In this document: positions 24,701 through 36,479 of the stretch, piece after piece
Layout: each line of letters opens with the position of its first letter
Numbering within the stretch: the first letter of the stretch is position 1
Assembly (NCBI GenBank): GCA_002205965.3
Contig: NADL03000001.1
Coordinates: 992,001-1,056,000, forward strand
Direction: 5' to 3'
Length of the DNA: 64,000 nt
Source of the DNA: Kappaphycus alvarezii
Lineage: Eukaryota; Rhodophyta; Florideophyceae; Gigartinales; Solieriaceae
Translations under genes and position numbers: made by a program
The notes under the pieces: generated by a model
Database searches by the model: none
Seen by the model: only the letters and a program-made list of their open reading frames with translations
Told to the model about the DNA's origin: nothing

Positions 24701-25725
24701 ATACCAACACACCGCCGTGTCATAGAGACGTGATTTTGGGTTTCATTGGCTACGGTGGGGTTGAGCCGTGCATCATACAAGCGAATGTTATGGTGCATCA
24801 AGTCTGCTGTCCTTTTCCACAAGCATTGCTTGCCGATTCTTGGAGATAATCTTTGGAAACACGCTATGAATTGCAGGTGACCTTGGACAAGAGCCTTGGT
24901 TTGTGTCAGACTTTTGACCGCGACAGAAATTCGCTGCAAAGTGCGTACTTTCTTCAACGGGTGAAAGACGGTGCTTTGGTGCGCAAGTGGTGGTGTCGCG
25001 AAAGGGCAGTAGGGGCCATATGGCTAGGATGAAGAACCTGCATGAACTTTAGCTTCTTTCTACACATGTAGGCCTTGTATGGCGACACGGATTCGCTGAC
25101 AGCATGAGTGGGTTTCAAAAAGAATATGTGCAGGTCTGCGGTATCGCGGCGTGTGCCGTGAGGCTGCGGTACGATATTTACGGGACCAGGGGACACTGTT
25201 TCACATTGACGAATGAACTTTTGGCATTCATGTGACAACAGCAGGGACCTATACGCGTTTGTTACTTTCCCGAATCTCCGCTGCTTGATTCGTAGACAAC
25301 GGTAGATATTCGCTGCAGTATCTTGACCCGTCTGAGATTCCGACTCGCCCCAAGTTGCGTCTGCAGTGCTTGTAGCGGATGTTGGGATTTTTCATAAGAT
25401 TTTGTCCATGATGGTCAAGTATTTGTGGCCACAAGAGTAGTGTAGGTGACTGAGAAGTTGTCGCCAGCTTTGCTACTCGCTGGCCGAAAGCTGTCGCTTG
25501 CAGAGCGTAGATTTTTGTCTCTTGCAATATTCGGTATGGATACTGTATGGACTAGTTTTTGCCAACCCTGCTGACTACTTACTGTCTTGCAACTGCACAA
25601 CTTGGCATACACAAATCCTGTCGAGGAATTTTTGCGAACCACCACTTGCCTGCAAACAAATGTACACCAAGTTGGACGTTCCCAGCAGTCCCTACAGTTT
25701 CCACGAATACAGTAGCGTACCGTAG
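21711..25725. other. Anonymous region, possible decayed ORFs
   Basis: No recognised gene over about 4 kb. The most protein-like piece is the plus frame 24406-24696 (96 codons, with VLGNDADVVVVNGGWNELP). The minus strand is also open over 24490-24957, so the coding strand is unclear. The 23-bp repeated word lies at 23280-23302. A G/C-rich inverted-looking segment (GGCGGGGGTGGCGGTTGCAACC) lies near 23800-23822. Confidence 0.35.
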
Positions 25726-25727
25726 GA

Positions 25728-26030
25728 TGGACGACGGATTTCAATGGGTGCAAGTCCCACCCCGCCCTGCCCAGCCAGCGCCACTTTGGTCAGCACACAA
25801 CCAATGGAATGGTTCACCCACCCACCCCGAAAACTCTCCCATCTCTTCCTCATCACTCCAGAGACAGTACAGCAATGACTTCAACACCTCGAGTTGCTGT
25901 AAACAACCACGGCAACCACCCAGCGTGCACATGCCGGCGAGGGTAACGAGCCTGTGGGTATTGCTTGGCTGGATAAATTCACGTCCCATCCTTGCTGCCG
26001 CCGTCTGCGGATGCAACACCCGACCAATTT
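25728..26030 (+). CDS. Possible small hypothetical protein or gene 5' end
   Basis: From the ATG at 25728 an open frame of about 100 codons begins MDDGFQWVQVPPRPAQPAP. It is rich in Pro, Ser, Asn and Gln, like a disordered N-terminal region. It lies tail-to-tail with the AGC kinase gene, whose end is about 670 bases further right. The opposite strand is open as well (25741-26073). I see no domain and no downstream exon. It may be chance. Confidence 0.2.
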
Positions 26031-26697
26031 GACTCTCCCTTTCACACCCATCATACTCACGAATACAAGTCAACGCCCAAATTTCAAACGTCTCAACTTG
26101 TCCGCTTTCCCGCCACCATTCTGAATTTCTATGTCATCAGTGGATGTCTTTATTTCCATCTACAAAACGCTCATGGTTAACTTTGAAATGTAGTACGCAT
26201 CAACTTGCAAGCCACCTGACCACCGGATGCCGTGTTTAGGTAGGACCAACGTTGCAAGCCTATCCGAGACAAGATGATGCGCGGCTTCAGAGCTGCTGGT
26301 CACATTAAAATTGCATCCTGCAAGCTTGAAGCTTGATGAAAAGAAACGTCTTGTTCTAAATAGTCTCCTAAATATGATAAAGCACGTTGGTCACATCGCT
26401 GCACTCAAAGCGCCAGTTTGACACGCGATGTTTCCTGCGCACAACTCCCATGGGATTTCAAATCACCACGGGAAAAACCTCACCACTTGGTGCAAACATC
26501 CAGTTGGCAATACGCTCCTGATATACATGCTCCTGTTCACTTGACACCAAGTATTCTACCTTATCTACCCACAGTCTACGTCCTTGGACTTCAAAAACCA
26601 GCCGGCGCGGGAGCAGACCTGAACCCCGGCGACGACCTTGTGGATCGTCCCGAAAAAGGAGAGGTGCAGAGAGAGAAAATATACAACAACTCTCATC
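26031..26697. other. 3' flank of the kinase gene, nothing recognised
   Basis: No motif-bearing frame. A minus-strand frame (continuing to 26565) runs beyond the kinase stop, but only as the wrong-frame continuation created by the second frame break in the kinase gene. Confidence 0.4.
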
Positions 26698-28318
26698 TCA
26701 TCGTAAATCCTCCATTTCTTCCACCTGCTGCGCCCTTCTCTCCGAAGGTGGTGCCATGTACGAGTACCCAGCAATGTTGGACGCCTTTTTCTTTGTCGCA
26801 ACAAAAAGCGCAAACACATCCGGCTTTTTCTTACCCTCCCCCCCTTCGTCCTCCAACAGAGTGTCCGCATCTTTCCCAGCCAGCCCATCCGCATCGCCCC
26901 TCTTTGTACCACTAGAGCTGGTTGCAGCCGTATTCGTCGACTTGGAGCCCCTACTACTATCTCCGGCAATCTCCACCGGATTTTCTCCACCACAATATTG
27001 TCCTTGTGCTCCTCCTTGTTGAACAACCCTTCCCAATCCAAGTCCTGGAAAAACACATGCTGCTTAATCTCATTGATTCCATCGGGTCCAAGTCCAAGCC
27101 TGGTGTGAGGATTGCGATCCAATAGGCCTCGGATAAGCGATACCACTTCCGTCGACAAGTTGCGCGGGAAACGCAGAGGCCCGTTTTCAATCTTGTTGTA
27201 CACCTCCTCGCGATTACGGGAATAAAACGGTGTCCGCCCACATAGAATCTCGTACAGCAAGATTCCAAACGCCCACAAGTCCACCGATTGCCCATACTCG
27301 CTTCCACTCAGCATCTCCGGCGCCACATATTCCCGCGTCCCACAAAACGTCTTGGTCATGCTGACGGGCTTGGGCGGGGCAATGCGCAAGTTGGCAGATG
27401 GCGGGGGAGGCGGCTTGCGCGAGTTGTGCCGTCTCTTGCCCAAGAGCTTGGACAGGCCAAAGTCAGCAATTCTAACATGGCCATCCAAGTCCAACAAGAC
27501 ATTTTCCAATTTGAGGTCCCGATACACGACGCCCAAACTGTGAATGTATTCCAAGGCGAGCAAAATCTCACCAGCGATGCGCCGACCCTCTGGCTCCTTG
27601 AGTGGCTTGCCGCGCTTTTTCAAATAATCAAAGAGGTCCCCCCATCGCAATACTCGGTGACCAAATACAGGCGACGTTCCGTCTGGAACGCATACCGCAA
27701 GTTGAGGATAAAGGGATGGTCACAAGCCATCTCCAGAACCAGCCTCTCATCCAAAGCATGACGATACGCATCATCATTTTCATACACCGAGCTCTTCTCA
27801 ATAACCTTCAACGCCAAATGCTCATCATTCAACCGATCCCTGACCAAAAACACCCTACCACTGGCACCCTTTCCAACCTGCGACAAAATCTCAAAATCCT
27901 GCAACGTCACCTTCCTTTGCATCGCCGCACGAACCAAAGCCGCATGCCACTTTCTCGTCTCCACACTATCCTTCATCTTAATCTCCATAGTCGCCTCCCC
28001 CTGCGCGCGCTTAATCTTGACACGATTCTTCTTGGTCTCACTCCTCATCTCAGCCTCCTTCAACGAAATCATCATGACATTTTCAGCCGCCGTTCGTTTA
28101 GCCAACTGCTCGGGATTGGCACGTGAGCTCTGTTCCCCCACGACATGAAGGAGGAGAGTATTGCCTCTCAACTCGGCCCAGCATCGCTTGGAGGCGCGCC
28201 AGCGGAGTTGCATGACGGGGCGTGCGTAGACCCATGCGGACTTGGTGGCGGGGACGCGACGGACGAGACTGAGGGCCTCTTCGTGGGAACTGCGGGCGAC
28301 TTTGGAAGCGCCGCTCAT
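26698..28318 (-). CDS. PH-domain AGC-family protein kinase, two single-base frame breaks
   Basis: A Ser/Thr kinase of the AGC group (AKT/PDK1/RSK relatives) that would phosphorylate proteins downstream of lipid or nutrient signals. The start is the ATG at 28318-28316 (MSGASKVARS). Residues about 27-135 look like a pleckstrin-homology domain, and the catalytic domain follows. Visible residues: Gly loop GKGASGRV (149-156), Lys171 in LALKVIEK, Glu191 in DERLVLE, catalytic YRDLKLEN (Asp268), Mg-binding DFG (286-288), activation-loop TFCGTREYVAPE (phospho-site Thr324) and a C-tail hydrophobic motif NIAGYSYMAP. All catalytic residues are present. Two breaks need one extra base each: the 6-C run at 27638-27643 and the 4-T run at 26981-26984 (plus-strand letters). 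With both restored by frame comparison the protein is about 540 residues. A Pro-rich insert of about 22 residues precedes Thr324. Confidence 0.88.
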
Positions 28319-28735
28319 GGTGATTTGGGGGTGGGGATGTGAATGTGGATGAGGGAATGGAGGATGGGAGAGGAAAGAGGGGGAAGGGAGGGAGAGGGTG
28401 GGGAAAGGGTGGAGTGCAGATGAAGATGAGGGGTGCAACGGAAAGGGAAGGGGTGAATGGGTTGTTTTCGGTTTGGCGGGCCGGGACGGGGGGGGTGAGG
28501 GTGAGTGTGGGAGTGTCGGGCGGGGCGGTCGGGTGGTGCGGAACGGGAATGAGAGCGGGACCGGAGGAGGGAGGGGGCGGGGTGAGGGGGGAAACAGGGG
28601 AGGGCGGCAGGAGGCGGGAGAGGGAGGAGGGGGCCGGAATGGATGAGATAGAATTCGGGTTGGTGACGGGCGGAGGAGTGGGTGGGAGGGGGTGTCGGTG
28701 CAAAACGGGTGTGATATAGGGCTATGTTGTTTACA
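28319..28735 (-). promoter_or_regulatory. Pyrimidine-rich leader/promoter tract of the kinase gene
   Basis: For about 400 bases directly upstream of the kinase ATG, the sense (minus) strand is almost pure C/T with few A; on the plus strand it is G/A-rich. The kinase frame stays open through it, but the Pro/Ser/His-only translation shows this is base bias, not protein. It probably includes the 5' UTR. No TATA box is obvious. Confidence 0.4.
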
Positions 28736-29590
28736 GGTAGAAAAAGAAAAAAAAATAGGATGATTGTCGATTTTGATATGAAAAAAAAAAGACAAGAAAA
28801 CAGTTGTGTTGGAGCGGGTAGGAATAAAACAGAGAGGGGGAGTTTTTTGTCAACCCGGTCTGTAACAAGCAAGCAATCCGAGGGGTGGGAGGGTGCGGTG
28901 TGGCAGCGCTGCAGATGAGAAATTAAAAAAGAATTAAACAAGAACGGAATTGTAAAAATAAACAAAAAAAGAAAAAAAGGTCCGTTCGGGGCGGGAATGG
29001 AATGCCACGTGCGGGGCGGGCAGAGCCTGCGGTGACACATAGTACGGTAAGAAAAATGACATCCAGTCCAATGTATAGCGGGGCGTGCGCGGTTGCCGCG
29101 TATTGGACGGTGGTGGAGGGTGGTGGGTGGAATTGAGGGATGTGAGAAATGTTGGCTTGTCACGCGGGGGCCTGTCTTTTTGCGGGGTAGAGTCGGGGGG
29201 TGGGGGTGTGTTGTGGTACAGCTTGTCAGCTGGGAACGGTAGATGCGTTTATTTTTTTTCGGGCAAACTTTGTTTGAAAAGGGTGTGGCTGCAAAGGCAG
29301 AAGCATGTGAAATGATAATGGTTTGGGAGGTGGGGGATTTAGGAGGGGCTCGGAGCGAGTGCTGTGGAGCACAAGCGAGTTGTTATGGTATGTAGGTTGA
29401 ACAAGGATGGGGTGGCTGGCTTGAATCGTCCATGTGGCCATTCGATAACGACATTGCTTTGTGTTGTCGTTGGTGCATTGAGAAAGGTATATCCTACGGG
29501 ATATGAAACTACAAAATGGATTTCATATGTACACCGTACTGTATTAGCCGCGTGGATATAACCGACCACATCTTCCATGCATTAAAATAA
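28736..29590. other. Intergenic, poly-A tracts and G-rich sequence
   Basis: Several A-runs of 7-9 bases (28740-28800, 28920-28980), then G/T-rich sequence. No gene seen. Confidence 0.4.
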
Positions 29591-29603
29591 CCCAAAAATT
29601 CCC

Positions 29604-29845
29604 CGTACTGTACTGTAGTGTACAGTACAGTACAGTACAGTGGCAGTAATCGCGTGGTGCTGTGTTTGACGGGATTGTGTGGTTTTATTTTTAGTCAATT
29701 TTATTACAAGGTGCTGACGTGTAGTGTAAGATGCCATTTTCTTTGGATATGGTGCCGCTGTTACAAGATTGTACGGTATACCGTACAGTACTGTACTGTA
29801 CAGTATACTGTACGGGACAGGACAGGACTGTACTGTACAGCAATA
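29604..29845. repeat. Palindromic TACAG/CTGTA pentamer arrays
   Basis: Two clusters of a 5-bp unit run first in one orientation (TACTG) and then in the other (TACAG): 29604-29641 and about 29770-29840. The first is a near-perfect inverted repeat, GTACTGTACTGTA then TACAGTACAGTAC, and would fold into a hairpin. The same unit occurs at 29950-29970, 30833-31040, 32285-32320, 10857-10872, around 15150, 43990-44030 and 46330-46350. Confidence 0.8.
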
Positions 29846-30832
29846 CAACAGAGTAAGCGGGTTCTCCGGGTAGGATCGTATTGCTAATGGTTTTAAACGA
29901 GCCTCTCAACGCTACAACCTTGCCTACCTGTGCATTGTCAAAGCAGCCAATGTACAGTACACTGTACTGAGTTTGGATATGTGGTCCCAACGGAAAGTCT
30001 GCCAAGAAATTAGATTTTGGAATACTCGGCAGTGCACACATTTTTTTGCAAGGCTACTGATGTACACCCACCGCCAAGTAGGTATGTTCGTTTGGGAATA
30101 TGCCATGTGTGAATGGTATGCGACAGATCCCGCATGTATTCAGGTGCTGTCAAATAGAGGCGTTGGTCTTGTATATTTCACAGATGCATGGTACGTCCAC
30201 GTCAAGCAGTCGCCGATGAAACAGTGGCTAAGGACTGTGTGCTCTACTGCAGTGCAATGCGCACCGGCTCTCGTAAAATATGTGTGCAACCCTTTTCACA
30301 ACATGGCTTTCAGCTTGGTCTCTTCTCTGCCACACTCGTACCTTTTTTTTTAAATTCCTTGTCATAAGCCAGTGTTGTTTTAAGGCACTCGCACATCACA
30401 TGCGTGAAAGCCTTGAACAACTTGCCAAAACAAGGCATGGTCAACAATTCACATTGCACTTGTCGATTTAAGGCACTATATTGTCATTTCAAGGCCCTAG
30501 GGCCAATTCATAAACTGTCACGTACTGTTGCCTTGTTTGCACACTTTGTTATGGCCAACACATTTTCAATGTAGTGTAATGTTCGAGTATTTTGATAAAC
30601 GCAAAAAGCTTGTGCAGTGGCTTGGGGATACCAAAAGGAGCCTTGTCATGAGTTAGACTGCGTTTCAGCACCAGACATCCCGTATCACGATTTGGCTGCA
30701 CCAATTAAGCGGTCCCGATTGCATGCCCGTTTCCGACGGCTAGGTAAAAATCTGAAACGGTCCATTTGAAAAGGCCCGCTCCAAAAAGAAAGGAACCCCC
30801 AACACAAAAGAAACATAGTCAACGCCCCGCCG
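29846..30832. other. Intergenic, one anonymous open frame
   Basis: The plus frame 29973-30353 (126 codons) is open but has no recognisable domain, and no similar frame occurs elsewhere in the window. Nothing else is seen. Confidence 0.35.
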
Positions 30833-31040
30833 AGTACTGTACTGTACAACAGTACAGTATGTAGATCGATTCGACTGTACTTTTGCTGTACAGTAATGTA
30901 CTGTACAGTACAGTACAGCAGGACAAACTGGAGTTATCCCGCCAATCTGAGCTCGTGCCATAACCATAACGCAGTATACAACTGTACTGTACCATCAAGA
31001 ATTGTACTGTACAGTACAGTACTGTACTATCTGTACAATA
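30833..31040. repeat. Palindromic TACAG/CTGTA pentamer arrays, second block
   Basis: Three clusters (30833-30860, 30878-30920, 30978-31040) of alternating CTGTA and TACAG units with short spacers, able to pair with each other. This is the densest site of the motif in the window. Confidence 0.8.
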
Positions 31041-33230
31041 CGGTACATGCAGCCATTTGCAGTAAAACACGCCACGTCAGGGTACGTGGTTTGTGTATCG
31101 CAGCTTCCATTTGACAATGGATCAATCGATCCAGGGACCAATGAAACAAACATTTGCAAATCCATTGCGAGACAAAACTTTTTTCTCCGCCTCAACTTTG
31201 GCCACCGCAACGCCGCAATTCGTTCACAGCTAGCTTGACATTCATACACGCAGGTTGCAGTTGCGAGAAAGTTGGCACTTTTCGACAACACCCCATCCCT
31301 TATCCGTCGAAAAAGATGCCATCTATGACTACGAAACACCTCAAGTGCATCGCAAGCTCCACTTTCAACACCCGAGACCCCCTTTCCCTTTCCCGTTTAT
31401 TCATTCCTCCTGTCACCGAGTTTCCCCTGCCGCTCCCCTGTCCCACCCCGCCTGTTCGCGCTTCCGTGTCTGCTGTCCAACTTGTATACACATCGCCGTA
31501 AACCTCACTCTCCTACTCTCAAATGCCCGACACAACCCAACGATCCACTCACTCCATCGCTACCACTTTCCTCCCCACTCCCCTCACACCACACCCATCT
31601 GATCTTTTACGGTCACCATAACGTTTCTATCTTACAACCAACACCCACAGCTTCACATACACAATACATTTCTACCGCCCTTTCTACCCTCTCCCCTTCC
31701 TCACCCGTCAACCCTCATATCTTCCACCACACCAAAACCAACTCCCCCACCTCTCCCCTCCCAAAAATCCCATTCACACCCCCCCACACCTTCCCCCCCC
31801 GGCACAAACACTCCACGACAACCGCGCGTCTCGAGTCCCCCGCCCAACTCCCCCCTCCCCCATCACTCACTCTCTCCATACCACCACAACCAGCCCCCCC
31901 CCCACACACGCACTCACGCATCCCGCCACCAACCTCCTCACACACCCTGAAACCCCCACCCCGACACTTCCCACCCCCACCCCGCCACACCTCCCATATC
32001 TACATCATCCTCCGCCCAATCCCACGTACTCGTTCAACCCCCAACCCCCGCCCCCCCGACGCAGCGACACACAGCCGTGGTGTGTGGGGTACTTTGGTTG
32101 AAAGGTGAAGGATGTGGTGGTTGGTGGGTTGGTTGTGCAGGTGCGGGTGATGCATCGGCTGCGCTTGGGTACAGAATGTTGGGCCGTGGAGTGGATTGAG
32201 TGCGTGAATCTGGGGGAGTGTGCTGTGCTTGCGGACACTCTTGTTGCAAGTGTGGTGGTGGGTGGCTGTGGCAATGGCGGCGCCTGTTCACGGTAAACTG
32301 TACCGTACAGTACCTGTATTGTATCACTGTTATTCGTGTTGTATGTGTGCAACATTAGCAAGGCCACTGCAGGTCAAATTTTGAATCGGGTGACTGACTG
32401 ATTTTGGCGAGTTGCGCGGCACGGCGGATTACAGACGCTGTACATGTGGACCAAAAGACGTCGCTAAGCTTTGATACAAGCGAGTCTTCACTCCTTCAGT
32501 AGAGCATCCGTGGCGAGACGCGATAGCTGCCGCGTATTTCTTAATGACCTTGCATGATGTCTCGCAAGGTGATCCCAGCGAGTCCAAAGGTACCGGCCCC
32601 AAAGTGCCATCCCAGCCTCAATCGTGCGTGTACAATAGTATCGGTAAATCCATGCCAATAGGGGTGTGGGTGTGAAACTGATGGGACCGGTCTCGTTGTC
32701 AGTTGCTCGCTTGTGTGTTTTAGAGTCGCTGGTTTTCATTGATTTACTACGTTACGAATACCCGGGCGACGGCGCTGGCAATAAATGGAATCATTGTCTC
32801 GGCCGAGTGGGGTTCCGCGCTCCACCCGGTCGCCATTGCGTTGTTCGTACAACTTGGTTGCCGCGCTTCGTTCCGCCGACGGAAGAAGCGCCACGCGAAG
32901 AAACAGGTTGGTCGGCTTGTGTGCGCGCGAGGCAAGGCAACGACAAGAGGAGACTTGTTCTCGCCAAGGGTACTGTAGTCCATGTGGAGTGTGGTGGAAT
33001 TTTAGAGGTAAAATTTTTTGTAAATTTCTACGCACAGTATTACTCAGTTGATGTGTCACAACGTTGGACAACGACAACACGTTGATCCTGTTAAATCCCA
33101 ACCACGGATTTCAGGAATGGCACCCACGTGTATCCACTTGAACCCACGTGCCGCGTGTGCGTATGTGAACGTTGGGTTCGCTGGCAATATCAAACTCAAA
33201 CTTCAGTCAAATGTTGCCGTAGAGATCCTT
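31041..33230. other. Intergenic with a long pyrimidine tract
   Basis: About 31360-32070 is strongly C/T/A-biased on the plus strand (almost no G). The 208-codon frame there (31482-32108) is Pro/Ser/Thr/His-only and is bias, not a gene. It resembles the kinase leader tract, but no ORF follows on the same strand. At 32666-33085 and 32739-32978 plus-strand frames exist without recognisable domains. The latter has a hydrophobic stretch followed by a basic tail, which is weak evidence of anything. Confidence 0.35.
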
Positions 33231-33554
33231 GTCACAATCTTCTATCGCCAGCAATCCTCTACCGGCGATACCACTACGGATTACCCCTCCTCCGATTTCC
33301 ATCGTATTACTATGTACCTCTCCGCCGAGGAAGGGAAACTCACTCTTTCCTTTGCGTTTCTAATTGCAACCGCAGGTATCTCCGACTCATTTGTACCCTG
33401 GGGAAGTTCTCCGCCTACGCCCTCGAGTTGAGGGAGAGGAGCATTTCCCCGCAACGCTTCCTGTGTGGTTTGCGGCACGGTACTTTAACAAATTTCAATG
33501 CCGTGGTACTTCCAAAACTGTTTACTTTGAATGAAGCGACATGCAACCTTTACT

Positions 33555-34680
33555 TCATTGTACGCCACTACTGCACCACTGGTCACGCGATTGCCAATTT
33601 CTTCTCTCACTTTGCTCCGCCGCCCCAGTGCCTGCGATCACGCTCTCCCAATCATTGCCATGAACCCCCCTACTCAACACGCCCAGGACCACAGACGTCG
33701 CAGCAACATCCTCACCCGCACACGCTTTCAATACATTACACACGTCCACGGCTCCTCGCTTTCCAAGGCTCCTCTGCGACTTTTGCATGCAGCGCGACCC
33801 AGCCTCCTTCGCCTTCTAGCCACCTTTCGAGCCTTATCCCTCTTCTGCCTGCAGCTCTTCTTCAACTCCCGCCTTCCCTCGCCTTTTCCCCGCACCCGCG
33901 TGCCTTCTTCTTCCGCTCACCCTCCAGAATCTTGATATCCTCGCGCAGTCTGTCACACAGCCCTTGTTCTTGCGCGCTTCTTCTCCTCCTTGTCCAACTG
34001 CCCCTTCTTCTCCTTTCTGATTCTCTCCGCCCGCCGCGCACCCCGCTTCAGTTTACGCGATGCCCGCAGCGCCTTGGCCGCCTTCCTCGACTCCTTCACC
34101 GCCTCCACCGCAGCACCGCCGCCTCCTCCACCGCGTCCTCCACCTCCTCGGCTTCCCTGTCGATCTCATCCAGCTCCTCGTCCGGCAAGTCGTCCGCACA
34201 CGCTCCACCTCCTTGAGCACCTCGTTGATCGCCTTCTTCTCGCTCTGGATTTCCTCAATCTGTTTCGTCGTGTCCGACTCATCCTCCGTAGCCTCGTCGC
34301 TGCTCCCCGCTGCCTCAGACTCTGCATTCTGTGCCGCGCTCACTGTATCCAACACGTCGCACGTTGGTGCACACTCCCGCCCCCGGTGCATTTGACACCC
34401 GAATGGTACCGTCTCGCTGGGAATCTCATTCCCGACTAAAATGTGCTTGCCGCATTTGGACACTGAACACTTTTCATACCCGAAACAATCGCACCGGTAT
34501 CCCTCATTGCATTGGCCCAGTAGGCACGTGCCGTCACCTTGGCTGCGCAGGCACGTCCCGGATGGGGTGCTGGCTGAGCACTGGCACTCGGTGTCGTAAG
34601 AAGGCAGTGTTCCTGGCCGATGACGGCGACGATGAGGGCGAGTGACAACGCTGCGGCTGCCGCAACGGGAGCGAACACAT
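33555..34680 (-). pseudogene. Secreted Cys-rich coiled-coil protein, left copy (frame-broken)
   Basis: Minus-strand copy, ATG at 34680-34678. A hydrophobic signal peptide (VAAAAALSLALIVAVIG) leads into a Cys-rich domain with about 14 Cys, ending FGCQM...ECAPTCDVL. An acidic Glu/Asp-rich coiled coil (DTTKQIEEIQSEKKAINEVL) is followed by a long Lys/Arg-rich coiled coil with a few Cys. The C-terminal part (about 33788-33555) ends SRDQWCSSGVQ. No known domain family is recognised. Compared with the right arm, this copy is intact across the Cys-rich/coiled-coil junction and at GARRAERIRKEKK. It lacks single bases near the start, after CLLT, and in the basic region, so no one frame covers it. The product would enter the secretory path, perhaps for the cell wall or matrix (inference). 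It may be real decay or consensus error. Confidence 0.65.
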
Positions 34681-34807
34681 GTTTTGTACAGAATCGAGGT
34701 GGACGGGGGGTTTGTTGGCTGTGGTGGATGTCCGAGTTTATTGCAAGGTCAATTCGTGGAGCGGAGGTTGATGGGTGAGAGAGGGAGGCAGGGCGGTTGC
34801 TGATGAC

Positions 34808-34815
34808 TTTAAATA
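34808..34815 (-). promoter_or_regulatory. TATA-like box of the left secreted-gene copy
   Basis: TATTTAAA on the minus strand, about 128 bases before the ATG, with the identical box at the equivalent place in the right arm. The position fits a core promoter with a leader of about 100 bases. Confidence 0.45.
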
Positions 34816-35134
34816 GGAGGCTGCGAGCCCCTTGTTCATGTTCCTCAGCGGTTCACTCGGGCGGAGGAGGCATAGCACCTGGATGTCTTCGAATTGCAGG
34901 TGAGGAGGGGGCTTCAAATTGCGGGTCGAGGAAGCGTGTTTCGAATTGGTATGGTTTATTGCAATTACCGGGTTCGCCATTGGAGGGCATGGGGCGTGCC
35001 GAGGAGCTGATTTTCATGGTGTGGCCGGTAAGATTGGTATCTTCCGGTGATGCGACAGGCGGAGGAACTTTTCTTGCCGGCAGCACATGGAATTTTGATC
35101 TCATGAATGTGTTTTGAATACGCGATCCGAATTG

Positions 35135-36159
35135 GATTTAATGATATTTAGAGCCAACTGTAGTCGTTCCTTTTTTCCTCTGGCTTAAGCAAGCGAAAGT
35201 AGTCTATTCGTTCGCTGCATTTGAGCAATCGACTCTCCTCAATCGCAAACGAGGTGTTGGAATAACGGTCAGCAATCATCTGCATTTATTGTTTTACATG
35301 TTTACATGATTGTGTACTTTATTACTCTCGAGACCCTAATGTAAACGCGAGTCTAGAGCTAATAGGCTAATCAGAGAATAACTTGAGAAATTCTAGACAG
35401 GAAGAACGAGTCAAAGTCATCACTGTTCCTGCTCCCAGTACAGTAAGAAGTCGATAAGGTTCAAAAGTTTCGAAACGTTGACTTTCTTGCGAGTGATCAC
35501 ATTGGGGATTCAAGCCTAATGACTCCACTCTCGTCTGGAAAACAATTTCTATTGGCTGCTCAACGCCTTGCTCAAACTCTGCCTACGTAGGAATATGATG
35601 ACTGCTGAAATTAGTGCCCTCAGCGGCTTATATCTCAATGCAAGCTTCTGAATAAGATCCTCAACCTCGAAAATGGTCTATATACAAAAGCTACTGAAAG
35701 GCATTGTGTTACCAAATGTAACTTTGTGCTGAAGCGGTAACGGTTTGGACGGCATACATGTGTAAATATATTACAAATGTCTTCCTGCACCTGTACGAAT
35801 GGAGCCACCACATTGTGACTTAAAGGCACCTCGGCCACGATATCTCATTTACGCTGAAAGTAATGGACGGCTTCGACGAGGACAGCAGGTTTATTCCTCA
35901 GCTTCTCGGCGGGCATCAAAACCAATGCCACCCCCTCCTTTACCAAGGCTCCAACCGAGACAGTTTATTATCCTAAAGTACACCACACTTCGAGAACCAT
36001 ACTGCATGTCTGACGCAATGATTCGCCAAATCCACTTCACCGGCTCTGCATCGGTGTAGATTTCTCGATTGTGAACTGGCAAAGCACGCTATTCCTCTGT
36101 CTCTGCGTTGATCAAAAAAACCCCAGATCCAGTGCTGAGATCACACAGTAGGGGACTTG
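35135..36159. other. Spacer between the inverted arms
   Basis: About 1025 bases of single-copy, AT-richer sequence between two divergent gene copies. No ORF with a recognisable domain. It probably contains upstream regulatory sequence shared by both copies, but no element is evident. Confidence 0.5.
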
Positions 36160-36479
36160 CAATTCGGATCGCGTATTCAAAACACATTCATGAGATCAAA
36201 ATTCCATGTGCTGCCGGCAAGAAAAGTTCCTCCGCCTGGTCGCATCACCGGAAGATACCAATCTTACCGGCCACACCATCGAAAATCAGCTCCTCGCACG
36301 CCCCATGCCCTCCAATGGCGAACCCGGTAATTGCAATAAACCATACCAATTCGAAACACGCTTCCTCGACCCGCAATTTGAAGCCCCCCCTCACCTGCAA
36401 TTCGAAGACATCCAGGTGCTATGCCTCCTCCGCCCCGAGTGAACCGCTGAGGAACATGAACAAGGGGCTCGCAGCCTCC

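Larger units (their letters stand above)
33235..35134. repeat. Left arm of a large inverted duplication
   Basis: Reverse-complement homology to 36160-38080 over about 1.9 kb. The inner edge is sharp: 35121-35134 (CGCGATCCGAATTG) is the exact reverse complement of 36160-36173. Outside that, the sequences differ at once. The outer edge is blurred around 33235. The arm holds one secreted-protein gene copy and its upstream region. Differences from the other arm are mainly one-base gaps plus substitutions. Confidence 0.9.

Noticed and set aside
26565..27036. Kinase C-terminus in the 26565 frame
   Set aside because: That tail is Arg/Trp-rich and featureless; the other frame (stop at 26698) has a proper AGC hydrophobic motif, so a frame break near 26981 is preferred.
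27620..28795. 391-codon minus frame starting at 28795 as the kinase start
   Set aside because: The first 159 codons are Pro/Ser/His/Leu only and arise from a C/T-rich leader; the Met at 28318 directly precedes the conserved PH domain.
28315..29163. 282-codon minus ORF upstream of the kinase
   Set aside because: Overlaps the leader in another frame with the same biased composition.
31482..32108. 208-codon plus-strand ORF
   Set aside because: Composed almost only of Pro, Ser, Thr, His and Leu in a G-poor tract; open by base bias.
33128..34216. 362-codon plus ORF in the left arm
   Set aside because: Same antisense shadow effect; the sense strand has a signal peptide, Cys pattern and heptads shared with the other arm.
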